From assembly GCF_000426385.1 (NCBI RefSeq), contig NZ_AUFG01000012.1, positions 1 through 64,000 on the forward strand: DNA of 64,000 nucleotides, written 5' to 3'. The notes under the pieces were generated by a model. That model saw only the letters and a program-made list of their open reading frames with translations, had not been told where the DNA came from and made no database searches. Source of the DNA: Arsenicicoccus bolidensis DSM 15745 (GTDB lineage: Bacteria > Actinomycetota > Actinomycetes > Actinomycetales > Dermatophilaceae). Below, one piece after another: positions 1 to 7,981 of this stretch (the stretch's first letter is position 1; each line of letters starts with the position of its first letter). Both the position numbers and the translations under genes were made by a program.

Positions 1-14
1 TCAGCGGTTGCCAT
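1..14 (-). CDS. rplJ: 50S ribosomal protein L10, first codons only
   Basis: The minus strand reads ATG GCA ACC GCT GA (M-A-T-A-) to the window edge, with a strong AAGGAGG Shine-Dalgarno five bases upstream. Only the first four codons are inside the window. Identity is inferred from position (downstream of rplK-rplA on the same strand) and from the structured leader in front of it, not from protein sequence. Confidence 0.7.
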
Positions 15-150
15 GTGGCCTCCTTCCGTAGCGTGAAGCCGGTGGCCACATGAAAAAGAGCCCCGGCGCAGGCGCACGGAGCTCGAGGTCTCGCCAGGGG
101 CGAGCACGATCGTCGTAGCCTGCGCTGGACGCCCCGTCACGGGACCTTCG
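15..150 (-). promoter_or_regulatory. L10 (rplJ) mRNA leader
   Basis: This is the 5' leader of rplJ. On the minus strand GCGCAGGC (complement of 118-125) can pair with GCCTGCGC (complement of 66-73). The helix is followed by GGGGCTC and a run of five T (57-53), like an intrinsic terminator or attenuator, before the Shine-Dalgarno. In known L10 leaders, the L10-(L7/L12) complex binds the leader and represses rplJ-rplL. Assignment to the Rfam L10 leader family rests on position and this helix; I could not run a covariance model. Confidence 0.6.
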
Positions 151-254
151 TGCCGCTATCGGACCCGAGCAGGACTCGGGGTGATCACGGCAGACCGGCG
201 GTCATTGGTCTCGCCAAGCGTACGGGGCGCCCGGCCCACCACCAAATCGGCTGG

Positions 255-1307
255 TCAGCGCGCTGCGCTGGCGCTGGCGCTGGCGCTGGCGCTGGCGCTG
301 GCGCTGGCGCTGCCGCTGGCGCTGGCGCTGGCGCTGGCGCTGGCGCTGGGCGAGGATGTCGCCGCCGTGCGCTGGGAACCCGGCGCCGGAGCCACGTCGT
401 CGGCAGCCGGCGCCTCGATCGACACCGGCGCGCCCCAGCGGGAGTACTCCGTGCGGTCCACGAGGTCGGACTTCTTGGTGGGGATGGTCGCCGTCACCGA
501 CGTGGGCGCACCGGACGCGTCGAGCACCACCACGAGCTTGACCGGCTTGGTGACGGCACCGCGCAGGGCTGCGGGCGCCGACACGGCGTCGAGGTACTGG
601 GTGGCGGGCACCGTGAACGCCACCTGCGCCCCGTCCCCGCGCGGGGTCCGGTCCCCCAGCAGGCCGCCCAGCATGGCGGTGAAGCGAGCGGGGTCGAGGG
701 TCTCGGCCACCCGCGCCTGAGTGCCGAGCTTCTGGCTGATGGCGTCGGTGCCGCTCGGGTCGAGGAGCAGCCACCGACGGACGTCCTGCTTGGGCCTGGC
801 GCCGGGCGTCGCCGCGGGCACGGGGACCTGGACGGTGCCCGCCCCCTTGACCCAGGTGCGGTCGCCGAGGTGGACCAGGGTGACGACGCGTCCGGACGCG
901 TCGACCTCGACCCGCATGGCCTTGGTCCGGGTGTCGACCTGGGCCTTGGCGGCGCCCGCCGGGGTGGTCATCGCCATGCGGACCGAACCCTTGCCTGCGA
1001 TCAGGTCCTTCATCGTCTGCGCGAACTGGTCACCGGGCACCCCCTCGCCGGACGGCACCGGCTGGGCGTTGGGATCCGGTGTCGTGCCTGCGAGGGACGC
1101 GCCGTCGCTGGGGAGGGTGGCCGTGGCGGTCGTCGTCGGCGCCGAGGTCGCCGCCCCCAGCGTGGAGGTCGTCGTGTGGGAGCCCGCGACGCACCCCGAC
1201 AGCAGCAGCGCCGTGCCGAGAGCAAGGACACCGCCACCGGCGCCCCGCGAGACCCGGACGGGGCCCGCAGGAGGCGTCGGCCGGAGGTCGGGACGGGCAG
1301 CGCGCAT
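255..1307 (-). CDS. Putative LppX/LprG-like lipoprotein with Ser-Ala repeat tail
   Basis: A 350-residue secreted lipoprotein. Residues about 20-40 form a hydrophobic signal peptide ending in a lipobox (LLLSGC), so the Cys should be lipidated and membrane-anchored. A Thr/Ala/Ser-rich linker follows. Then comes a beta-rich domain of about 200 residues with the flavour of the LppX/LprAFG family, which shuttles lipids to the cell envelope in mycobacteria; this match is by impression only. The last about 30 residues are almost pure Ser-Ala dipeptides encoded by a hexanucleotide repeat. ATG at 1307 is preferred over the longer upstream frame because a TAGGAT -10 box lies 8 bases upstream, suggesting a leaderless transcript. 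It sits between rplA and the rplJ leader on the same strand but probably has its own promoter. Confidence 0.65.
   Translation of the reverse strand: MRAARPDLRPTPPAGPVRVSRGAGGGVLALGTALLLSGCVAGSHTTTSTLGAATSAPTTTATATLPSDGASLAGTTPDPNAQPVPSGEGVPGDQFAQTMKDLIAGKGSVRMAMTTPAGAAKAQVDTRTKAMRVEVDASGRVVTLVHLGDRTWVKGAGTVQVPVPAATPGARPKQDVRRWLLLDPSGTDAISQKLGTQARVAETLDPARFTAMLGGLLGDRTPRGDGAQVAFTVPATQYLDAVSAPAALRGAVTKPVKLVVVLDASGAPTSVTATIPTKKSDLVDRTEYSRWGAPVSIEAPAADDVAPAPGSQRTAATSSPSASASASASASGSASASASASASASASAAR
265..348. repeat. Hexanucleotide tandem repeat, 14 units of GCGCTG
   Basis: Fourteen consecutive 6-bp units, GCGCTG on the plus strand, with one variant unit (CCGCTG, 313-318). On the minus strand it encodes the Ser-Ala tail of the lipoprotein, the variant unit giving a single Gly. 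Because the unit is 6 bp, slippage would lengthen or shorten the tail without breaking the frame. Confidence 0.95.
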
Positions 1308-1321
1308 GATCACCGATCCTA
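1308..1321 (-). promoter_or_regulatory. Leaderless -10 box for the lipoprotein gene
   Basis: TAGGAT (complement of 1316-1321) lies 8 bases before the ATG at 1307. There is no room for an untranslated leader, so transcription should begin at or next to the start codon. The same arrangement recurs at six other genes in the window. Confidence 0.5.
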
Positions 1322-1416
1322 GAGGCCGGGCGGACGGCATACCGGAAGGCTCACCCGGGAAGCGCGAAGCCCGGGCCGACGAGGTCGGTCCGGGCATCGC
1401 GGGCTGGAGGTCAGGC

Positions 1417-2136
1417 TCAGGCCTGGACCTCCTCCTCGGAGGTGAGGTTGCGGGTGCGGTTGGCGTCCAGGGGGATGCCGGGGCCCGTCGTCGTCGCCAT
1501 GGTCGCCTTGGTGATGTAGCGACCCTTGGAGGCGGACGGCTTGAGGCGCAGGATCTCCTCGAGCGCCGCCGCGTAGTTCTCCACCAGGTTCTTCTCGTCG
1601 AAGGAGACCTTGCCGATGATGAAGTGGAGGTTGGCGTGCTTGTCGACGCGGAACTCGATCTTGCCGCCCTTGATGTCGTTGACGGCCTTGGTCACGTCCA
1701 TCGTCACGGTGCCGGTCTTGGGGTTGGGCATGAGGCCACGGGGGCCCAGCACCTTGCCCAGACGACCGACCTTGCCCATGAGGTCCGGGGTCGCGACGAC
1801 GGCGTCGAAGTCGAGCCAGCCGCCCTGGACCTTCTCGAGCAGGTCGTCGGAACCGACGAAGTCGGCGCCGGCGGCGCGGGCGGCCTCGGCCTTGTCGCCG
1901 TTGGCGAAGACCAGGACGCGAGCGGTCTTGCCCGTGCCGTGCGGCAGGTTGACGGTGCCGCGCACCATCTGGTCCGCCTTGCGCGGGTCGACGCCGAGGC
2001 GGAAGGCCACCTCGACGGTCGCGTCGTACTTGTTGGACGCCGTCTCCTTGGCGAGACGGACGGCCTCCAGCGGGGCGTAGAGCTTGGCGTCGTCGATCCT
2101 GTCGGCGGCGGCGCGGTAGGCCTTGCTGCGCTTCAT
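1417..2136 (-). CDS. rplA: 50S ribosomal protein L1
   Basis: Full-length L1 (239 residues), a two-domain 23S rRNA-binding protein that forms the L1 stalk of the 50S subunit and helps release tRNA from the E site. It carries the family block [15 protein letters not shown] and the C-terminal KGRY segment. The ATG at 2136 has an AAGGAG Shine-Dalgarno six bases upstream. It follows rplK in the usual secE-nusG-rplK-rplA order. In the bacteria studied, free L1 represses its own operon by binding mRNA. The 116-bp gap before it contains several short inverted segments, but I cannot identify an L1 site. Confidence 0.97.
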   Translation of the reverse strand: MKRSKAYRAAADRIDDAKLYAPLEAVRLAKETASNKYDATVEVAFRLGVDPRKADQMVRGTVNLPHGTGKTARVLVFANGDKAEAARAAGADFVGSDDLLEKVQGGWLDFDAVVATPDLMGKVGRLGKVLGPRGLMPNPKTGTVTMDVTKAVNDIKGGKIEFRVDKHANLHFIIGKVSFDEKNLVENYAAALEEILRLKPSASKGRYITKATMATTTGPGIPLDANRTRNLTSEEEVQA

Positions 2137-2252
2137 GTGCTTCTCCTTCGGGGATGTCGGGTGGCCCGGAGGCTCACCCTGCGGGAGTCGTGGTCGATCG
2201 GACCAGCGCTGGTCCTGCCACAGCGGACCCGGTGGGCCCGCAGGTCACGAGC

Positions 2253-2693
2253 TCAGGACTCGTAGCCGGGGGTGTTGATGCCCATCGAGCGGGCGGTGCC
2301 GGCGATGATGCGGGCGGCCATCTCGATGTCGTTGGCGTTGAGGTCGTCCATCTTCTGCTGGGCGATCTCGCGGACCTGGTCGGCGGACAGCGTCGCGACC
2401 TTGGTCTTGTTGGGGACGCCGGAGCCCTTGGGGACGCCCGCGGCCTTCTTGATCAGCTCGGCGGCCGGCGGGGTCTTGGTGATGAAGGTGAACGAGCGGT
2501 CCTCGTAGACCGTGATCTCGACCGGGATGACGTTGCCACGCTGGGCCTCCGTCGCGGCGTTGTAGGCCTTGACGAACTCCATGATGTTGACACCGTGCTG
2601 ACCCAGGGCGGGACCGACGGGCGGGGCCGGCGTCGCGGCACCGGCCTGGATCTGCAGCTTGATGAAGCCGGAGACCTTCTTCTTGGGAGGCAT
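2253..2693 (-). CDS. rplK: 50S ribosomal protein L11
   Basis: Complete L11 (146 residues; family about 140-145). The N-terminal [20 protein letters not shown] block and the C-terminal rRNA-binding domain ([14 protein letters not shown]) are both present. L11 binds the GTPase-associated centre of 23S rRNA, where elongation factors and stringent factor act. The start has AAGGAAG upstream at good spacing. It lies 93 bp downstream of nusG. Confidence 0.97.
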   Translation of the reverse strand: MPPKKKVSGFIKLQIQAGAATPAPPVGPALGQHGVNIMEFVKAYNAATEAQRGNVIPVEITVYEDRSFTFITKTPPAAELIKKAAGVPKGSGVPNKTKVATLSADQVREIAQQKMDDLNANDIEMAARIIAGTARSMGINTPGYES

Positions 2694-2786
2694 GTAGAAC
2701 TTCCTTGCTGTGTGATGGGCCGACGCCGTGGGCGATGACCCGGTTGCAGGACCGCCGCGGGGTGCCGCGGGGCCGGAGGGCTGCGA

Positions 2787-3662
2787 TCAGATCTTGGCGA
2801 CCTGGTTGAAGCCCAGCTCGACCGGGGTCTCCCGGCCGAAGATCGACACCAGAACCTTGAGCTTCTGGGTCTCGACGTTGATCTCGGAGACCGTGGCGTC
2901 GAGGGTCTCGAAGGGGCCCTCCATGACCGTGACCGACTCGCCGACCTCGAACTCCACGTCCACCGTGGGGCGCGGGGAGGCCGCCTGGCCGGAGCCGGTC
3001 TGACCGGCGGTGCCGGACGCGGCCGGGGCCGCGGGCTCCTCGAACTTGGGGGCCAGCATGGTGACGACCTCGTCGAGGCTCAGCGGCACCGGCTGGTGGG
3101 TGTGACCCACGAAGCCCGTCACGCCGGGGGTGTGCCGCACGGCTCCCCAGCTCTCGTCGGTGAGGTCCATGCGCACCAGGACGTACCCGGGCATCCGCAC
3201 GCGGCGGACGACCTTGCGCTGGCCGTTCTTGATCTCGGTGACCTCCTCCATAGGGACCTCCACCCGGAAGATGTAAGGCTCCATGTTGAGGCTGGTCACG
3301 CGGGTCTCGAGGTTGGTCTTGACGCGGTTCTCGTAGCCCGCGTAGGAGTGCACGACGTACCAGTCGCCCTCGAGCATGCGCAGGTCGCGCTTGAACTCCT
3401 CGAGGGGGTTGACCGCGGGGGCGTCCGGTACGGAGGGCTGCTCCTCCGTGTCGATCGGCTCGACAGGCTCGGCGTCGTCGGCCTCGGCGCCGGCGTCCAC
3501 GGGGGGCGCGTCCACGTCGGCGGCCTCGACGTCGAGGGCCTCGGTCTCGGTGGGTGCGTTGACGTCGGCCTCGTCCGTCAGGACCTCGGTCGTCTCGACG
3601 GGAGCGTCGACGTCGGCCTCGTCGCGGGTGGCGAACGGGTCGTTCGAGGGCTGGTCGGACAC
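2787..3662 (-). CDS. nusG: Transcription termination/antitermination factor NusG
   Basis: NusG couples RNA polymerase to the ribosome or Rho. The NGN domain occupies about residues 95-205 ([27 protein letters not shown]) and the KOW domain the last 60 ([21 protein letters not shown]). At 291 residues it exceeds the roughly 180 of E. coli because of an acidic N-terminal extension of about 90 residues, with imperfect repeats of DEADV(D/N)AP; such acidic extensions are common in actinobacterial NusG. It starts with GTG at 3662 (reads S-D-Q-P-S after the start). It lies downstream of secE, as is standard. Confidence 0.96.
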   Translation of the reverse strand: MSDQPSNDPFATRDEADVDAPVETTEVLTDEADVNAPTETEALDVEAADVDAPPVDAGAEADDAEPVEPIDTEEQPSVPDAPAVNPLEEFKRDLRMLEGDWYVVHSYAGYENRVKTNLETRVTSLNMEPYIFRVEVPMEEVTEIKNGQRKVVRRVRMPGYVLVRMDLTDESWGAVRHTPGVTGFVGHTHQPVPLSLDEVVTMLAPKFEEPAAPAASGTAGQTGSGQAASPRPTVDVEFEVGESVTVMEGPFETLDATVSEINVETQKLKVLVSIFGRETPVELGFNQVAKI

Positions 3663-3740
3663 GGTGCGGGCCTACTTCCTTGCTGGTGATCGGGCGGGTG
3701 CCGCCACGGGGCGATGCTGACCGGAGGGCCGGTCGGGCCG

Positions 3741-3989
3741 TCAGCTGCCGGCGAACGCCCAGAAGACGAGCTTGCCGATCCCGTAGTCGAGGGCCGCGAC
3801 GAACAGCATGACCGCGATCACGAAGACCATGACGACCGTGGTGTAGGTGATCAGCTCCTCGCGGGTGGGACGGACGACCTTGCGGAGCTCGTCCAGCACC
3901 TGGGCGACGAACAACGCGATGCGCCCGAAGAAGCCACGACGGGACGCGGTGTCGTGCCCAGCACCACCACGGGTGTTGACCTCGCTCAC
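3741..3989 (-). CDS. secE: Preprotein translocase subunit SecE
   Basis: A small SecE (82 residues) with one C-terminal transmembrane helix preceded by the conserved amphipathic segment (FVAQVLDELRKVVRPTREEL). It clamps SecY in the Sec translocon. The open frame extends upstream into tRNA-Trp, so that extension cannot be coding. I place the start at GTG 3989 (S-E-V-N-T-R after it), with a GAGGGG sequence just upstream. It lies 34 bp after tRNA-Trp and 78 bp before nusG. Confidence 0.93.
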   Translation of the reverse strand: MSEVNTRGGAGHDTASRRGFFGRIALFVAQVLDELRKVVRPTREELITYTTVVMVFVIAVMLFVAALDYGIGKLVFWAFAGS

Positions 3990-4023
3990 GGCCCCTCGTT
4001 TCGTCAGACAATCACGTGATCCG

Positions 4024-4096
4024 CAGGGCAGGAGGGACTCGAACCCCCAACCGCCGGTTTTGGAGACCGGTGCTCTACCAATTGAGCTACTACCCT
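4024..4096 (-). tRNA. tRNA-Trp (CCA anticodon)
   Basis: A 73-nt cloverleaf on the minus strand. The acceptor stem AGGGTAG/CTGCCCT has one G-U pair, the anticodon loop is CTCCAAA (anticodon CCA), and the T-loop is TTCGAGT. The CCA tail is not encoded. Its position directly before secE matches other actinomycetes. Confidence 0.96.
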
Positions 4097-4242
4097 TCAG
4101 GACGGTTCGAGCCGGCCGGCGCAGCACAGCGACGATCGACGCGGGATCCATCCAAGAGACGAGCATACGTCAGAGGGACGGCCCGAGGCGAACCGACGCG
4201 TGAGCCGGCGACCGGCTGTGACGCCGGGCGGACGGCATACGG

Positions 4243-5448
4243 TCAGGAGCAGCCCTCGCCGCGCGCCCGCCAGGTCTGGAGCGCCCGCTCGCGCTCGGCC
4301 CCCTCGAGCAGGACGGGCAGGCCCTGGGTCACCCGGGCGGGGTCGAAGGCCATGGTCGGAGCGCCGGCGTCGCCCGGGACGGTCACCGTCAGGACGCCGG
4401 ACGCGCGGGTCTCGGCGCTGCTGCCGCTGCCGAAGACGAAGTTGCCGATGCCGTAGGCCACCGCCGTGTCCCCGACGGTCGTCGTCGTCTGCAGCACGTG
4501 CGCGTGCGCCCCTACCACGACGGTCGTGCCCGCCTCGGCGAGCGCGGAGTCCGTGAGGACCTGACGAGGCGTCGGGCAGCGCTGCTTCTCGATCCCGGAG
4601 TGCAGGTAGACGACGATGACGTCGGTCGGACCGGCGGCACGGGCCCGACGGACGCCGTCCAGCAGCTTGTCGAAGCCCTCCTTGTCCTTGACCTTGGCCA
4701 GACCGGGCTTGCCGGGCCCGGCCTTCCAGTCCAGGTGCGAGTCGAGGACGTCCGTCGCCCCGAACACCACCACCCTGCGACCCTTGACGTCCGTCGACCA
4801 GGGCGCCCAGGCCTCGGTGTCGTCCTTGCCCAGCCCCACCATCGGCAGCGGCGAGGATGCCTTGGCGGCGAGCATCTGCGTCATGCCGCGGTCGCCGAAG
4901 TCCATCGTGTGGTTGTTGGCCGCCGTGACCACGTCGACGCCCTCCTTGCGCAGCGCGCCCAGGATCGAGGGGCCGGTGACGAAGGTGAACGGCTTGGGCT
5001 GAGGTCGCAGCCCCGTGCGGTCGGCCGCCACGACCGTCTCGAGGTTGACCATCGCGAGGTCCGCGCGGGCGAGCAGCTTCCCGGTGGCGCCGAGGCCCTC
5101 GTCGACGATGCGGCCGGCGGATCCGTGGGCCTGGGTGTCGCCCCCGAACGCGAGGGTGATGGGCTGGGCCCCCGGCACGCCCTGGCGCCTGGAACCGGTC
5201 GTCGGCGAGGCAGTGCGGGGCGGCGCGACGGTCGAGCCGGCTCCGCCCGCGGCCGAGGTGGGGATGGCGGACGACCGGGCCGCCGGGGAGGCTGCCTCGT
5301 GTGCGAGCGTGGCCGGCGTGGGGTCGGGAGGGCCGAAGGCGTCCACGACCGAGAGGCCCCCGGCGGTGACGGCGGTCGCGACCACGGCCAGCAGCCCGAC
5401 CTTGGTGCTGCGGCGGGCACGGCTGAGCAAGGGGTCTGGGCTGGGCAT
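4243..5448 (-). CDS. CapA-family (PGA_cap) putative metallophosphatase
   Basis: A 401-residue protein. An N-terminal membrane anchor (about 16-37) is followed by a Ala/Pro/Ser/Thr-rich linker to about residue 95, then the CapA/PGA_cap domain related to metallophosphoesterases. Conserved blocks are GGDTQAHG (103-110), NLETV (about 135), NNHTMDFG (179-186), YLHSGIE (282-288), GAHAHVLQ (314-321) and GIGNFVFG (334-341). Family members include poly-gamma-glutamate capsule protein CapA, but most are of unknown substrate; no capB/capC genes are nearby, so a capsule role is not supported. The domain should face outward. The start is ATG 5448 rather than a longer frame, because the signal/anchor begins there and the divergent deaminase gene needs the upstream space. 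Confidence 0.8.
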   Translation of the reverse strand: MPSPDPLLSRARRSTKVGLLAVVATAVTAGGLSVVDAFGPPDPTPATLAHEAASPAARSSAIPTSAAGGAGSTVAPPRTASPTTGSRRQGVPGAQPITLAFGGDTQAHGSAGRIVDEGLGATGKLLARADLAMVNLETVVAADRTGLRPQPKPFTFVTGPSILGALRKEGVDVVTAANNHTMDFGDRGMTQMLAAKASSPLPMVGLGKDDTEAWAPWSTDVKGRRVVVFGATDVLDSHLDWKAGPGKPGLAKVKDKEGFDKLLDGVRRARAAGPTDVIVVYLHSGIEKQRCPTPRQVLTDSALAEAGTTVVVGAHAHVLQTTTTVGDTAVAYGIGNFVFGSGSSAETRASGVLTVTVPGDAGAPTMAFDPARVTQGLPVLLEGAERERALQTWRARGEGCS

Positions 5449-5623
5449 CGGTGACCTCGGTGAGCTCGACGACGGGCGGCGACAGGGCGTGCTGCGCGGC
5501 TGGGTGTGGCGGACGCTCCGGGTGGAGCGACCCCACCGTAGGCACAGCCCCCTGCGTCGGCGGCCGCGGCGCGCGGGCGGCCACCGTGGCCGAGCGTTCG
5601 CCACCGTCTGTGAGGATGACGAC

Positions 5624-6655
5624 ATGCCCCGCCCCCTCGACCAGCTCCCCAAGGCGCACCTGCACCTGCACTTCACCGGGTCGATGCGGCTGTCCACGCT
5701 CGCCGAGCTCGCGGCCACCGAGGGCCTGCGGCTCCCCCACGCCCTCGTCGACGAGTGGCCGCCGCGGCTCACCTCGGTCGAGTCGCGCGGGTGGTTCCGG
5801 TTCCAGCGGTTGTACGACGCCGCCCGGGCCTGCGTCCGGTCGCTGGAGGCCATGCGCCGGATCGTGCGGGAGGCGGCGCTCGACGACGCCAGCGAGGGGT
5901 CGCGGTGGCTCGAGATCCAGGTGGACCCGACGTCCTACGCGCCCTTCTGCGGGGGGCTGACACCAGCGCTCGAGCTGGTCCTGGAGTCGGCGACCGCCGC
6001 GGCGGCGGAGTCCGGCATCGGGGTGGGCGTGGTGGTGGCCGCCAGCCGGATCCGCCACCCCATGGATGCCCGGACGCTGGCCCGCCTGGCGGCGCGGTAC
6101 GCCGGCGAGGGCACGGGTGCGGTGGTGGGCTTCGGGCTGTCGAACGACGAGCACCGAGGCGCGGTCGAGGACTTCGCGCCGGCGTTCGGGATCGCCCGCG
6201 GTGCGGGTCTGGCCCTCGTGCCCCACGGCGGCGAGCTGGTGGGGCCGGAGGCCGTCATACGGACCCTCGACGCGCTCCTGCCCGACCGGATCGGCCACGG
6301 GGTGCGCGCCGCCGAGGACCCCCGGGTGTTGGAGCGGCTGGCCCGCGAGGGGGTCGCGCTGGAGGTGTGCCCCGGGAGCAACGTCGCCCTCGGGGTGTAT
6401 GACGCCCCGCCCGCCGTGCCGCTGCGGACCCTGCTGGGCGCGGGGATCCAGGTGGCGCTGGGCGCGGACGACCCGCTGCTGTTCGGGACGCGGCTGGTGG
6501 ACCAGTATCGCGCGGCGAGAGAGGTGCACGGGCTCGACGACGAGGCGCTGGCGGGGCTGGCGCGCATGTCGCTGCGGGCGTCGACAGCACCGCGCGACGT
6601 CGTGGCGCGGGCCGAGGAGGACATCGACGTGTGGCTGGCCCAGCCCGACGGCTGA
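5624..6655 (+). CDS. Adenosine deaminase family protein
   Basis: A 343-residue amidohydrolase of the adenosine/AMP deaminase family, expected to hydrolyse adenosine (or a related aminopurine) to inosine and ammonia. Zinc and catalytic motifs are present: HLHLHFTGS (12-20, HxH), HGGE (201-204, zinc His and catalytic Glu), DRIGHG (221-226) and the GADDP block (280-284). The true substrate (adenosine, adenine, N6-methyl-AMP or other) cannot be read from these motifs. ATG 5624 has GAGG 8 bases upstream. It is divergent from the CapA-like gene and convergent with murB. Confidence 0.88.
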   Translation: MPRPLDQLPKAHLHLHFTGSMRLSTLAELAATEGLRLPHALVDEWPPRLTSVESRGWFRFQRLYDAARACVRSLEAMRRIVREAALDDASEGSRWLEIQVDPTSYAPFCGGLTPALELVLESATAAAAESGIGVGVVVAASRIRHPMDARTLARLAARYAGEGTGAVVGFGLSNDEHRGAVEDFAPAFGIARGAGLALVPHGGELVGPEAVIRTLDALLPDRIGHGVRAAEDPRVLERLAREGVALEVCPGSNVALGVYDAPPAVPLRTLLGAGIQVALGADDPLLFGTRLVDQYRAAREVHGLDDEALAGLARMSLRASTAPRDVVARAEEDIDVWLAQPDG

Positions 6656-6660
6656 CTCGG

Positions 6661-6690
6661 TGCTGGTCGGTGCTGGTCGGTGCTGGTCGG
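6661..6690. repeat. Three tandem copies of TGCTGGTCGG
   Basis: A perfect 10-bp unit repeated three times immediately after the deaminase stop codon, in the convergent gap before murB. No function is evident. Confidence 0.9.
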
Positions 6691-6727
6691 TGCGGCGCTG
6701 CGTCTGGACGGGGCCTCGCGCGCGGAT

Positions 6728-6790
6728 CTACCTGAGGTAGTCACATCCGCCTGGCGTGCGAAGGCGGGCCGATGTGACTACCTGAGGTAG
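6728..6790. repeat. Convergent-junction hairpin element, copy 1
   Basis: The left arm CTACCTGAGGTAG-TCACATC (6728-6747) and right arm GATGTGA-CTACCTGAGGTAG (6771-6790) pair over 20 positions with one mismatch, at the centre of the outer palindrome. Each outer block is itself a 13-bp palindrome. The inner part CGCC-TGGCGTGCGAA-GGCG resembles the loop of the copies near 33.0 kb. It lies between convergent add and murB, and the TAG stop of murB (complement of 6778-6780) is part of it. No T-run follows, so terminator function is inferred from position and structure only. Confidence 0.85.
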
Positions 6791-7866
6791 GTCGGGAGGG
6801 AGAGGTTGACGAGGACCGGCTCGTTGACCAGCGTCACGCCGAATGCCTCGTGGACGCCGTCGCGGACCGTGCCGGCCAGGGCCAGGACGTCCTCGGCCGT
6901 GGCCCCGCCCCGGTTGGTGACGGCGAGGGTGTGCTTGGTGGACAGCGAGGCCTCGCCCGGCAGCCCGAAGCCCTTGGTGAAGCCCGCCTTGTCGATGAGC
7001 CAGGCGGCGCTGGTCTTGACCATGCCCTCCCCCGCGTCGAAGCGCGGCGGCTCCGGGCCGTCCGCCCCGAGGTGGGCGCGAGCCCGCTCCTGCAGGTCCG
7101 CGAACTCGCGCGCGAGCAGGATCGGGTTGGTGAAGAAGGAGCCGCAGGACCACGTGTCGTGGTCGTCCGCGTCGAGCACCATCCCCCGCCGGCGCCGCTG
7201 CACCAGCACGGCCTCGCGGGCGTCCTGCAGCGGCACGCGCGTGCCCAGCGGCACGTCCAGACCGGCCGCGAGGGCGGCATACGCCACCGGGCGGGAGAGG
7301 TCGGCGACCTCGAGCTGGAAGGCGACGTCGAGGACGACATAGCGGTCGGCGCCCTTGAACACGCTGTGGCGGTAGGTGAAGGCGCAGTCGTCGGGGAAGA
7401 ACGTGCGGACGCGCTGCTCACGCCGGTCGTAGACGCGGACCTGCGCGATGGTCTGGGCGACCTCCTGGCCGTAGGCGCCGACGTTCTGCACCGGGGTGGC
7501 GCCGGTGAGGCCCGGGATCCCGGACATGGCCTCGATGCCCGCCCAGCCCTCGGTCACGGCCCGCTCGACCAGGCCGTCCCAGGACTCCCCCGCCGCCACC
7601 CGGACGAACGCGCCGCCGCAGTAGTCCTGCGACTGCACGTCGACGCCCTGCGTGGCGACCCGGACGACCGTGCCCTCGAAGCCCTCGTCGCTGATCACGA
7701 GGTTTGACCCGCCCGACACGAGCAGCAGCGGCTCGTCGGCGTCGTCGACCTCGCGCACCGCCTCGACGAGCTCGTCGGTCGTCTCCACGGTCACCAGCCG
7801 GGCGGCGGGGCCGCCGACGCGCATCGTGGTGAGCGGTGCGAGGGGCGCGTCGTGCTCGACCTGCAT
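6778..7866 (-). CDS. murB: UDP-N-acetylenolpyruvoylglucosamine reductase
   Basis: MurB (362 residues) reduces UDP-GlcNAc-enolpyruvate to UDP-MurNAc with NADPH and FAD in the cytoplasm, completing UDP-MurNAc synthesis for peptidoglycan. Seen: the start of the FAD-binding fold (TTMRVGGPAARLV), GIPGLTGATPVQNVGAYGQEV, YRHSVFKG (the Y-R-x-S-x-F-K pattern of type I MurB) and the SCGSFFTNP block carrying the catalytic Ser. ATG 7866 has AAGGAC four bases upstream. The last residues (T-Y-L-R-stop) are encoded by the hairpin element, which therefore supplies the stop codon. Confidence 0.95.
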   Translation of the reverse strand: MQVEHDAPLAPLTTMRVGGPAARLVTVETTDELVEAVREVDDADEPLLLVSGGSNLVISDEGFEGTVVRVATQGVDVQSQDYCGGAFVRVAAGESWDGLVERAVTEGWAGIEAMSGIPGLTGATPVQNVGAYGQEVAQTIAQVRVYDRREQRVRTFFPDDCAFTYRHSVFKGADRYVVLDVAFQLEVADLSRPVAYAALAAGLDVPLGTRVPLQDAREAVLVQRRRRGMVLDADDHDTWSCGSFFTNPILLAREFADLQERARAHLGADGPEPPRFDAGEGMVKTSAAWLIDKAGFTKGFGLPGEASLSTKHTLAVTNRGGATAEDVLALAGTVRDGVHEAFGVTLVNEPVLVNLSLPTYLR

Positions 7867-7910
7867 GGATGTCCTTCGGGGGATCGGAGGTATGACGGGT
7901 CCACCGGCGC

Positions 7911-7974
7911 TGAGGCCTGGTGACCCTGAGGCCTGGTAACGCTGAGGCCCAGTGACGCTGAGGCCAGGTGGCGC
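7911..7974. repeat. 16-bp tandem repeat, four degenerate copies
   Basis: TGAGGCC begins at 7911, 7927, 7943 and 7959, a strict 16-bp period with units like TGAGGCCTGGTGACCC. It fills the gap between the hadB-like gene and murB, upstream of the murB start. It could matter for murB expression, but no known regulator motif is recognised. Confidence 0.85.
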
Positions 7975-7981
7975 GGCGCCG

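Noticed and set aside
265-348. The hexamer repeat as a CRISPR or VNTR-like array
   Set aside because: Units are contiguous with no spacers, and it is in-frame coding sequence.
1308-1397. Longer N-terminus for the lipoprotein
   Set aside because: The extension carries no feature and would overlap the promoter box; the signal peptide and lipobox fit the ATG at 1307.
4097-4166. Upstream extension of the secE frame
   Set aside because: It reads through tRNA-Trp, so it cannot be coding; the GTG at 3989 is used instead.
4243-5448. A capsule (poly-gamma-glutamate) locus
   Set aside because: Only a CapA-like domain is present; no capB, capC or capE is nearby.
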